Positions 1-6,289 of a stretch of DNA of 6,289 nt are shown one piece after another. The stretch spans positions 1 through 6,289 of the forward strand of contig CALAVA010000146.1 in NCBI GenBank assembly GCA_937892025.1. Direction: 5' to 3'. Each line of letters starts with the position of its first letter. Position 1 is the first letter of the stretch. The translations under genes were made by a program, and so were the position numbers. The notes under the pieces are model-generated. The model searched no databases. It worked only from the letters and a program-made list of their open reading frames with translations, and was not told where the DNA came from. The stretch is from an uncultured Bacteroidales bacterium (GTDB lineage Bacteria; Bacteroidota; Bacteroidia; Bacteroidales; WCHB1-69).

Positions 1-1473
1 GCCGTAGGAGGCGTAATTAATATTATATCCAAAGAATCCAAAGACAAATGGAATGCCAATCTTAATGCACATATAGCCTCCCACAATGAATATCGTTATG
101 GAGGCTCTGTCGGTTTCAATATTAAAGGTATCAGCAACTCGACAAATATACAATACACTTCTTCTGCTCCTATTGAGTTGCAAGGAGATGGTCTGAATTT
201 TATATACGGCTCTCATTCTTGGAATGCCAAAGAAAGACTTTCTTATTCATATAACGATATTTTCAAAATTACTGCAAAGGCGGGTTATTTTTTTCGGGAA
301 CGAGAGTCTGCTGAAGTTTCACATGAGCGTTATCGTGATTTTAGCGGCGGTTTAAAAGGAGAATATAATATATCAGAGAAAGATAATATTATGCTTTCTT
401 ATACTTTTGACCAATATGACAAAAGTGACTATGCCCTCCAACAAGAATTGGATGTCAGAGATTATAGCAACGTACAACATATTTTGCGTACAATGTATAA
501 TCATACTTTTCGTCAAAAACATATTTTGACAATTGGAGGCGACTATATGAGAGATTATTTGATGACTTATCAATTTGTGGACAATAGAGCCTACATTCAA
601 CATAGTGCAGATGCGTTTGCTCAATTTGATTGGAACCCATCCAAACATTGGAATCTTATCGCAGGTTTACGATATGACTTTTTTTCAGCAGCCAAACTCC
701 AATATGTATCCCCAAAATTGGGCATGATGTACAAAATAAACGATTGGTCTATTAGAGCCTCCTACTCTGCAGGCTTTAGAGCACCATCATTAAAAGAGAT
801 GTACATGAATTTTGATATGGCGAGCATTTTTATGATTTACGGCAACGAAAATCTTAAACCTGAAAAGAGCCATAATTTTTCCCTCGCTGGTGAATATACC
901 CATAAATATTACAATGTTACCGCTATGGGTTTCTATAATTTGGTGGACAACCGCATTACGACAGCATGGAATGCCACCTTAAACGGCATGAAATATGTAA
1001 ATATGGCACTTTTGCAAATTGCAGGTGTGGATTTATCAGCGAGTGCCGCTTGGGATTTTGGGTTATGCATTAGATTATCATATATTTACACCTATGAATA
1101 TATCAAAAAAGGCGAGCCACTCACTTCATCAACAAGACCACACACAGCAACCGCCCGTATTGCCTATACAAAAAGATGTAAAGACCATAGTTTCAACATC
1201 ACTTTGAATGGACGATTACTCTCTAAAGTTACTTATGACGAATATACTTCACTAACAGATTATACACAAACCGAAAAGGTAACTTATCCTGCATATACCA
1301 TTTGGAATTTATCATTCCAATATATGTGGAATGCCATTTCGATAAACACTACCATTAATAACCTATTTAATTATGTTCCCAAATACTACTACAGCAACTC
1401 ACCATTCACAACAGGAACAACATTTTCTGTGGGTTTGTCTTTAAATATTGAAAAATTTTTCAATAAAAAATAA
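1..1473 (+). CDS. hmuR: TonB-dependent outer-membrane receptor, HmuR-like (haem uptake), 5' end missing
   Basis: The frame is open from base 1 to the TAA at 1471-1473, giving 490 visible residues; signal peptide and most of the plug lie outside the window. The TTG at 178 is internal, not a start. The first residues read AVGGVINIISKE, the typical end of a TonB-receptor plug. The rest is alternating beta-barrel sequence. Residues 259-262 are FRAP, followed by SLKEMY, and residues 282-285 are NENL followed by KPE; these sit where haem receptors carry the FRAP and NPNL boxes. The C-terminus contains NNLFNYVPKYYY and a final aromatic-rich strand (TTFSVGLSLNIEKFF), as expected for BAM-dependent insertion. 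Known for the family: TonB/ExbBD-energised import across the outer membrane. Haem as substrate is inferred from the boxes and from the hmuS-like gene 14 bases downstream; a cobalamin or other tetrapyrrole substrate is the main alternative. No frameshift is seen. The promoter lies upstream of the window. Confidence 0.93.
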   Translation, partial: AVGGVINIISKESKDKWNANLNAHIASHNEYRYGGSVGFNIKGISNSTNIQYTSSAPIELQGDGLNFIYGSHSWNAKERLSYSYNDIFKITAKAGYFFRERESAEVSHERYRDFSGGLKGEYNISEKDNIMLSYTFDQYDKSDYALQQELDVRDYSNVQHILRTMYNHTFRQKHILTIGGDYMRDYLMTYQFVDNRAYIQHSADAFAQFDWNPSKHWNLIAGLRYDFFSAAKLQYVSPKLGMMYKINDWSIRASYSAGFRAPSLKEMYMNFDMASIFMIYGNENLKPEKSHNFSLAGEYTHKYYNVTAMGFYNLVDNRITTAWNATLNGMKYVNMALLQIAGVDLSASAAWDFGLCIRLSYIYTYEYIKKGEPLTSSTRPHTATARIAYTKRCKDHSFNITLNGRLLSKVTYDEYTSLTDYTQTEKVTYPAYTIWNLSFQYMWNAISINTTINNLFNYVPKYYYSNSPFTTGTTFSVGLSLNIEKFFNKK

Positions 1474-1487
1474 AATATTATCATAAT
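1474..1487 (+). other. Short hmuR-hmuS intergenic spacer supporting cotranscription
   Basis: Fourteen bases separate the receptor stop codon from the ATG of the chelatase gene. The spacer is almost entirely A and T, contains no GGAGG-like element and has no room for a terminator plus promoter. This favours a single transcript. An AT-rich leader without a Shine-Dalgarno sequence is usual for Bacteroidota translation starts. Confidence 0.7.
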
Positions 1488-4400
1488 ATGAGTAAGAAAA
1501 AAATTATTGGGCTATCCATATCAGCAGTTTTTGTGATAGCCATTATTATTTTGTTTTGGAATCTAACATGTAGTAAAACAAAAGTTGCCTTTGTCAATTA
1601 TCAGGTAACAACTTTAGGGCAGATTTCCAAAGGCAATCAGAATTCATTTATCAAGATAAAAGAAGTTAGCACCGATAATTTGGAAGAACTTCGTAAATTT
1701 GATATGGTTTTCATCAACGCAATGGGTTTACGTATCACCGCTGAACAACGTGCATTGATACAAAAATATGCTGACAATGGTTTGGCAATTCTTACTACAG
1801 CAGCAACAAACCCAGACAATAAGATTATTTCTGTTGATGAGGAAGACGAAGAAACATTAGTAAACTATCTCGGTAGTGGCGGGCGTAAAAACTATGGGAG
1901 TATGCTCAACTATGTCAGACGTTATATTGATGGCAAACGCTTTTTTGTCAAAGAAATTGCTCCCGTTGTTGAAGCAGCCAATGATATGATTTATCATCCT
2001 AACATCAAAAACCCCAAAGATGAAGATGTTGGTTTCTGCTCTGTTTTTGAATATGAAAACTATTTGAAAGACAATGGTTTGTTTAATGAAACGGCACCAC
2101 GTATTATCATTACAGGTGTAATGGGCGACCCCACAGATATTGTCAAAGAGTTGGAAAAGACAGGCAATATGGTCTATCCTATTCGTAATATTGTTACTTT
2201 TATACGTGAAAATCATATTGATACAGTCAAACCATCTGCCATTATCAATATGGCACACGGCAGAATGGGCGATATGGTTGTAGATTATTTGAAACAGCAA
2301 AATATTCCTTTATTCTTAACTCTTTATGTTCCACAACTAACTCAAACATGGGAAGATGACAAAATGGGTATGAGTGGTGGTTTTCTTTCACAAAGCGTTG
2401 TTGTTCCTGAAATAGATGGAGCCATTAGACCGTATGTCGTATTTGCCCATAGAAAAAATAGCGAAGGATTACAAGAGATGTACGCTATACCTGAACGATT
2501 AAACACTTTTGTTGCTGCTGTAAATAATCATATCAAACTACAATCCAAACCCAATAAAGAGAAAAAAATTGTTATCTATTATTACAAAGGTGCAGGTCAA
2601 AATGCACTAACTGCTGCTGGCTTAGAAGTTTTGCCTTCTTTGTACAATGTTCTTATTCGTTTAAAACAAGAGGGTTACAAAGTTGAAAACCTCCCCTCTT
2701 CGGTAGAAGAATTGGGCAAACTAATTCAACAACAAGGTGCTGTTTTAGGTACGTATGCAGAGGGGGCTTTTAGTGAATTTATGAAAAATGGGAATCCTGA
2801 ATTGATTGCTAAAGAACAATATGAAAGTTGGATAAAACAAAGCCTAAAACCGGAAACTTATCAAGAAGTTTTGGCCTTAAATGGTGATTTTCCTGGAGAA
2901 TATATGGTCAGCGAAGATGGACGTTTGGGCATTGCTCGTTTGCAATTTGGAAATGTTGTTCTTATGCCCCAACCTATGGCAGGCAAAGGCGACAATGCGT
3001 TTAAAATAGTACACGGCACAGATGCCGCTCCGCCTCATAATTATATTGCTGCCTATTTGTGGACACAATATGGATTTCAAGCCGATGCCATTATTCATTT
3101 CGGCACACATGGAAGTATGGAGTTTACTCCAAGAAAACAAGTGGCACTTTCTAATAACGATTGGCCAGATAGACTTATCGGTGCTCTCCCCCATTTCTAT
3201 ATTTATTCTATCGGTAATGTTGGGGAAAGTATGATAGCCAAACGACGCTCATACGCTGCCATTCTATCTTATTTGACACCACCATTTATGGAAAGCAATG
3301 TAAGAGGTCAATATCGTGAATTAACAGAAGCCATCAAAACCTATTACCATACATTAGAAAACGGAACAAAAAATCAACAAGAGCAAGCCTCTTTGATAGT
3401 AAAACGATTGACCGTACGCATGGGCATACACCTCTCTTTGGATTTGGATAGCGTTGTTACAATTCCTTATACTGAAGACGATATAACAAGAATAGAGAAC
3501 TTTGCCGAAGAATTGGCCACAGAAAAAATTACAGGACAATTCTATACAATGGGCATTCCTTATGAAGACAACCGCATATCAAGCAGTGTATATGCAATGA
3601 CAACAGAGCCAATTGCCTATAGCCTTTTAGCTTTAGACAAAATTAAAGGAAAGGCCTCGGCTGACATAGAAAAACATAAATCTATTTTCACTTCTCGTTA
3701 TTTAAACCCATCAAAGCAATTAGTTACACAATTGTTGAACGGAAAATTATCCTCTTCTGATGCTATTATTTGCCAAACAGCAGGCATTTCTCAAAACGAT
3801 TTAGAAAAAGCTCGTGAAATAGCCCTTGCTTCTGCTCCCAAAGATATGATGTCTATGATGATGTCTATGGCAGATGGTGGTGGTGTATCAATGATGAATG
3901 TCAATAGAAATTCTAACAAACAATCCACAGGCAAACCTGAAGGTCATCCCAAGAAACTTCCCAAGGGAATGTCTGCCAAAACGGCCTTAAAAATGGCAAA
4001 AATGATGGGAGCACCACCAGAAGCCCTCAAAAAAATGGAAGCTGCCTTAAACAAACAAAGCAATGAAGGCAACACTCCAGACGAAACAACTGAAGACAAT
4101 GATTCTACAGCAGAAAAAATGACCCAAAGCCAAATGGCTGAAGCTATGAAAGCCATGATGGGTGGCAATAGTCAAACCTATACGAAAGAAGAAAAAGCAC
4201 TTGCCAACGCCATTATGGAAGTAGAAACGGCTATCAAAAATGTTGAAAAATATAAAACATTATTAAAACAAACACCTGAACTTGAATTACAATCCATTGT
4301 AAATGCCTTAAATGGAGGCTATATTGAACCTTCTCCGGGTGGAGACCCTATCGTTAATCCAAATACTTTGCCTACAGGACGAAATCTCTTTGGAATAAAT

Positions 4401-5876
4401 GCCGAAAACACACCATCTGAATCTGCGTGGGAAAAGGGGAAAATGCTTGCCGACCAAACTATAGACAACTATCGGAAACAACATAACGATAGTCTTCCAC
4501 GCAAGGTTAGTTATACTTTGTGGAGCGGTGAATTTATTGAAACTGAAGGTGCTACTATCGCACAAATATTATATATGCTTGGTGTAGAACCTATTCGTGA
4601 TATGTTTGGACGAGTTACAGATTTGCGGTTAATACCCTCCAAAGAATTGGGGCGTCCTCGTATAGATGTTGTTGTTCAAACAAGCGGACAATTGCGTGAT
4701 ATTGCAAGTTCTCGCCTGTTTTTGATAAATCGTGCCGTTTCTATGGCTGCCAATGCCAAAGACAATGATTTTGTCAATCAAGTGGCAGAAGGAATTGTAG
4801 AAGCAGAAAAAACATTGATAGACAAAGGTCTATCGCCTAAAGAAGCACGTGAAATATCTACATATAGGGTTTTCGGTGGTGTAAATGGAGGTTATGGAAC
4901 AGGTATTCAAGGAATGGTGCAAGCAGGTGACCGTTGGGAAAATGAGGCAGAAATTGCCGATGTCTATCTCAACAATATGGGGGCATTCTATGGAGATGAA
5001 AAAAATTGGGAAATTGTCAAACAATATGCCTTTGAAGCCGCTTTAACCAACACAGATGCCGTTGTGCAACCGCGTCAAAGTAATACTTGGGGGGCTTTAA
5101 GTTTAGACCATGTATATGAATTTATGGGAGGATTAAATTTAGCCGTTCGTAATGTTACAGGCAAAGACCCAGATGCCTATTTGAGCGATTACCGCAACAG
5201 AAACAATTTCCGTATGCAAGAAGTAAAAGAAGCCATTGGAGTAGAAAGCAGAACAACCATTTTCAATCCAAATTATATTGCCGAAAAAATGAAAGGCGGT
5301 GCTAGCGAAGCCAATAGTTTTGCAGAAATCATTCAAAATACCTATGGTTGGAACGTAATGAAACCGCAAGCCATAGATAATGAAATGTGGGACGAAATAT
5401 ACAATGTATATGTAAAAGACAAGTTTAACTTAAACGTACAAGATTATTTCGAAACCACAAATCCTGCTGCCTTGGAAGAAATGACCGCAGTTATGATGGA
5501 AACAGCCAGAAAAGGAATGTGGAATGCTTCTGAACAACAATTAAACGATATTGCTAAACTGCATACTGAGTTGGTAAACAAATACAAACCATCATGCTCA
5601 GGCTTTGTTTGCGACAATGCAAAACTACGACAATATATCGCAGAAAGAGTTGATAACCAAACTGCCACACAATACAATCAAAATATCAAAGATATTCGTG
5701 AGACATCAGCAAATGCCGATAAAAAAGGTATGGTGATGAAAAAAGAACAACTCAATGATGAAATGAACACAAAAAAGCATTTCATCAACAATATGTTAGT
5801 TGGTGTAGGTGTTTTGATTGCAGTTGTCCTTCTCGTCATTATTGTGAGAAAAAGGCGAAAAAACATGGAAGAATAA
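1488..5876 (+). CDS. hmuS: Membrane-anchored CobN/ChlH-family chelatase, HmuS-like (probable haem dechelatase)
   Basis: Complete, 1462 residues, somewhat longer than typical CobN or ChlH. The ATG lies 14 bases after the receptor stop, without a Shine-Dalgarno sequence but with an AT-rich leader, as is common in Bacteroidota; the two genes are probably cotranscribed. Residues 6-24 form a transmembrane helix after KKK; residues 1436-1453 form a second one followed by RKRRK, so the body between them should be periplasmic. CobN-type landmarks occur in order: IVIYYYKG (361-368), PQPMAGKGD, HFGTHGSMEF with H537, H541 and E545, AKRRSYA, GGDP (951-954), LPTGRN (961-966), GRPRIDV (from 1055), RVFGGVNGGYGTG (from 1127) and a W1150 ENEAEIADVYL block. 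A Met-rich, low-complexity insert spans about 785-905. C1370 and C1375 form a CX4C near the second helix. Known: HmuS of gut Bacteroides is reported to remove iron from haem anaerobically; CobN and ChlH insert metals with ATPase partners. The dechelatase role here is inferred from homology, topology and the receptor neighbour. Confidence 0.9.
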   Translation: MSKKKIIGLSISAVFVIAIIILFWNLTCSKTKVAFVNYQVTTLGQISKGNQNSFIKIKEVSTDNLEELRKFDMVFINAMGLRITAEQRALIQKYADNGLAILTTAATNPDNKIISVDEEDEETLVNYLGSGGRKNYGSMLNYVRRYIDGKRFFVKEIAPVVEAANDMIYHPNIKNPKDEDVGFCSVFEYENYLKDNGLFNETAPRIIITGVMGDPTDIVKELEKTGNMVYPIRNIVTFIRENHIDTVKPSAIINMAHGRMGDMVVDYLKQQNIPLFLTLYVPQLTQTWEDDKMGMSGGFLSQSVVVPEIDGAIRPYVVFAHRKNSEGLQEMYAIPERLNTFVAAVNNHIKLQSKPNKEKKIVIYYYKGAGQNALTAAGLEVLPSLYNVLIRLKQEGYKVENLPSSVEELGKLIQQQGAVLGTYAEGAFSEFMKNGNPELIAKEQYESWIKQSLKPETYQEVLALNGDFPGEYMVSEDGRLGIARLQFGNVVLMPQPMAGKGDNAFKIVHGTDAAPPHNYIAAYLWTQYGFQADAIIHFGTHGSMEFTPRKQVALSNNDWPDRLIGALPHFYIYSIGNVGESMIAKRRSYAAILSYLTPPFMESNVRGQYRELTEAIKTYYHTLENGTKNQQEQASLIVKRLTVRMGIHLSLDLDSVVTIPYTEDDITRIENFAEELATEKITGQFYTMGIPYEDNRISSSVYAMTTEPIAYSLLALDKIKGKASADIEKHKSIFTSRYLNPSKQLVTQLLNGKLSSSDAIICQTAGISQNDLEKAREIALASAPKDMMSMMMSMADGGGVSMMNVNRNSNKQSTGKPEGHPKKLPKGMSAKTALKMAKMMGAPPEALKKMEAALNKQSNEGNTPDETTEDNDSTAEKMTQSQMAEAMKAMMGGNSQTYTKEEKALANAIMEVETAIKNVEKYKTLLKQTPELELQSIVNALNGGYIEPSPGGDPIVNPNTLPTGRNLFGINAENTPSESAWEKGKMLADQTIDNYRKQHNDSLPRKVSYTLWSGEFIETEGATIAQILYMLGVEPIRDMFGRVTDLRLIPSKELGRPRIDVVVQTSGQLRDIASSRLFLINRAVSMAANAKDNDFVNQVAEGIVEAEKTLIDKGLSPKEAREISTYRVFGGVNGGYGTGIQGMVQAGDRWENEAEIADVYLNNMGAFYGDEKNWEIVKQYAFEAALTNTDAVVQPRQSNTWGALSLDHVYEFMGGLNLAVRNVTGKDPDAYLSDYRNRNNFRMQEVKEAIGVESRTTIFNPNYIAEKMKGGASEANSFAEIIQNTYGWNVMKPQAIDNEMWDEIYNVYVKDKFNLNVQDYFETTNPAALEEMTAVMMETARKGMWNASEQQLNDIAKLHTELVNKYKPSCSGFVCDNAKLRQYIAERVDNQTATQYNQNIKDIRETSANADKKGMVMKKEQLNDEMNTKKHFINNMLVGVGVLIAVVLLVIIVRKRRKNMEE

Positions 5877-5957
5877 AACAACTATTATTACTGTCCGATA
5901 AAAAGTGTATCTTTGTTCATGTTATTGATATTTTGTGGCAAAAACAAAATAACAAAA

Positions 5958-5987
5958 AGGTCGGTATCCTCGCTTGGATACCGACTT
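5958..5987. terminator. Bidirectional intrinsic terminator between convergent genes
   Basis: GTCGGTATCC (5960-5969) pairs perfectly with GGATACCGAC (5976-5985) around a six-base loop; a G-T wobble and one A-T pair extend the stem to 5958-5987. On the plus strand a TTTTT run follows at 5990-5994. On the minus strand the stem is followed directly by CTTTTTG and further T-rich sequence (complement of about 5941-5958), which makes it the stronger terminator in that direction. It lies 81 bases after the hmuS-like stop codon and also downstream of the convergent gene ending at 6061, so it can serve both. Confidence 0.85.
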
Positions 5988-6013
5988 AATTTTTGTGTGG
6001 CTTAAAAAGTTTT

Positions 6014-6039
6014 AGCAGCCGCCATTGCCGGCTTGTGCT
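6014..6039 (-). repeat. GC-rich imperfect hairpin downstream of the FISUMP gene
   Basis: On the plus strand AGCAGCCG (6014-6021) can pair with CGGC (6029-6032) and, across a three-base bulge, TGCT (6036-6039), with a seven-base loop. It begins about 22 bases past the stop codon of the minus-strand gene. Read on the minus strand it is followed by AAAACTTTTT, so it may be an auxiliary terminator. A second possibility is the hairpin that follows the variable region in some diversity-generating retroelement targets. The pairing is modest and could be chance. Confidence 0.35.
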
Positions 6040-6060
6040 GTCCTGTCCTGCAAGGGAGAA

Positions 6061-6289
6061 TTACTCGGCAGAGCGGACGAGGCGGACAGATTGACCGTTG
6101 CATCGCTTGCTGCTGCTGGCGATCACCTTCTCGCTACTGAAGAACAAGTAGTACGCACTGTAGCTACCATCGCACGTGGCCGAGCAGTAATAGCCGCCGA
6201 AACCAACGTTGCCGACCGAAGTACCATCGCGGTTGCCGGCGGCGGGAAGGAATACACAACCTGCATTCTCCAAAGTAGTCCATTGGGCG
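6061..6289 (-). CDS. FISUMP (Fib_succ_major) / C-type-lectin-like protein, C-terminal fragment
   Basis: The minus-strand frame is open from the right edge to the TAA at 6061-6063; the TTG at 6271-6273 is internal. The 76 visible residues start AQWTTLENAGCVFLPAAG and continue through NRDGTSV, GGYYCSAT and SAYYLFF to NGQSVRLVRSAE at the end. FLPAAGxRxGTS, a GYYWSST-like strand and a terminal SVRLVR are the signature of the FISUMP family, which adopts a formylglycine-generating-enzyme / C-type-lectin-like fold and is common as the C-terminal domain of Bacteroidota surface lipoproteins. Here the usual W of YWSST is C. Four cysteines are present in this short stretch. Any signal peptide and N-terminal domains are outside the window. 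The gene is much richer in GC than the genes on its left. A ligand-binding or adhesion role is a family-level guess; no enzymatic residue can be judged. Confidence 0.8.
   Translation of the reverse strand, partial: AQWTTLENAGCVFLPAAGNRDGTSVGNVGFGGYYCSATCDGSYSAYYLFFSSEKVIASSSKRCNGQSVRLVRSAE

Larger units (their letters stand above)
5877..6060. other. Intergenic region between convergent genes
   Basis: This 184-base gap contains no convincing gene on either strand. Its left part (to about 6013) is AT-rich and includes the terminator hairpin; its right part (about 6014-6060) is GC-rich like the convergent gene to its right. The composition break therefore lies close to 6014 and not at the stop codon of the minus-strand gene. 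An isolated TATCTTTG at 5908-5915 matches the Bacteroidota -7 element, but I see no -33 TTTG element at the expected distance and no gene for it to drive. Confidence 0.6.

Noticed and set aside
178..180. Possible start codon of the receptor at the TTG at 178
   Set aside because: The frame is open upstream to base 1 and encodes the end of the TonB plug (AVGGVINIISKE), so the TTG is internal to a gene cut by the window edge.
1560..1580. Cys28 after the first hydrophobic segment as a lipoprotein attachment site
   Set aside because: The preceding residues are N-L-T, which do not fit a lipobox, and the segment reads better as a plain signal anchor.
1857..2300. Minus-strand open frame of 147 codons inside the chelatase gene
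   Set aside because: It overlaps a well-supported gene in antisense, has low-complexity Ile/Asn/Phe-rich sequence expected from the complement of AT-rich coding DNA, and matches no family I recognise. The other short antisense and out-of-frame frames were rejected for the same reason.
5908..5915. TATCTTTG, a match to the Bacteroidota -7 promoter element (TAnnTTTG), which could drive a short RNA ending at the terminator near 5987
   Set aside because: No -33 TTTG element is present at the usual spacing, and a match to a short degenerate motif is expected by chance in AT-rich DNA.
6038..6052. Tandem TGTCC/TGTCC repeat in the GC-rich intergenic part
   Set aside because: Only two short copies; too little to call a functional repeat or CRISPR element.
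6271..6273. Possible TTG start for a 70-residue minus-strand gene
   Set aside because: The frame continues to the right edge with family-like sequence (AQWTTLENAG), so this is the C-terminus of a larger gene.

Overview
The window looks like chromosomal DNA from a Bacteroidota bacterium, most probably Bacteroidales. The grounds are AT-rich coding sequence, a TonB-dependent outer-membrane receptor followed 14 bases later by a membrane-anchored CobN/ChlH-type protein (the hmuR-hmuS order of haem-uptake loci in Porphyromonas and Bacteroides), no Shine-Dalgarno sequence before the second gene, and a neighbouring gene of the Fib_succ_major (FISUMP) type that is common in this phylum. The species cannot be named from this sequence.

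Layout. Positions 1-1473 (+) hold the last 490 codons of a TonB-dependent receptor; the reading frame is open to the left edge, so the gene starts outside the window. Positions 1488-5876 (+) hold a complete 1462-residue CobN/HmuS-like large chelatase subunit with a transmembrane helix at each end. Positions 5877-6060 are intergenic, with a strong two-way terminator hairpin around 5958-5987 and a weaker GC-rich hairpin at 6014-6039. Positions 6061-6289 (-) hold the C-terminal 76 codons of a convergent FISUMP / C-type-lectin-like gene that runs off the right edge.

How the genes may work together. The receptor would bring haem, or a related metal-tetrapyrrole, across the outer membrane. The CobN-like protein, predicted to sit in the periplasm and be tethered at both ends to the inner membrane, would act on the tetrapyrrole, probably by removing iron from haem as reported for HmuS. 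No ATPase partner (ChlI/ChlD or CobS/CobT) and no hmuTUV ABC transporter follows; a terminator does.

The right-hand gene belongs to a different unit. Its GC content is about 58% by hand count over 6061-6240, clearly above the chelatase gene. Its C-terminus has many NNC codons at surface-loop positions of a lectin-like fold, which resembles the variable region of a diversity-generating retroelement (DGR) target. No template repeat or reverse transcriptase is in the window, so that remains a hypothesis.
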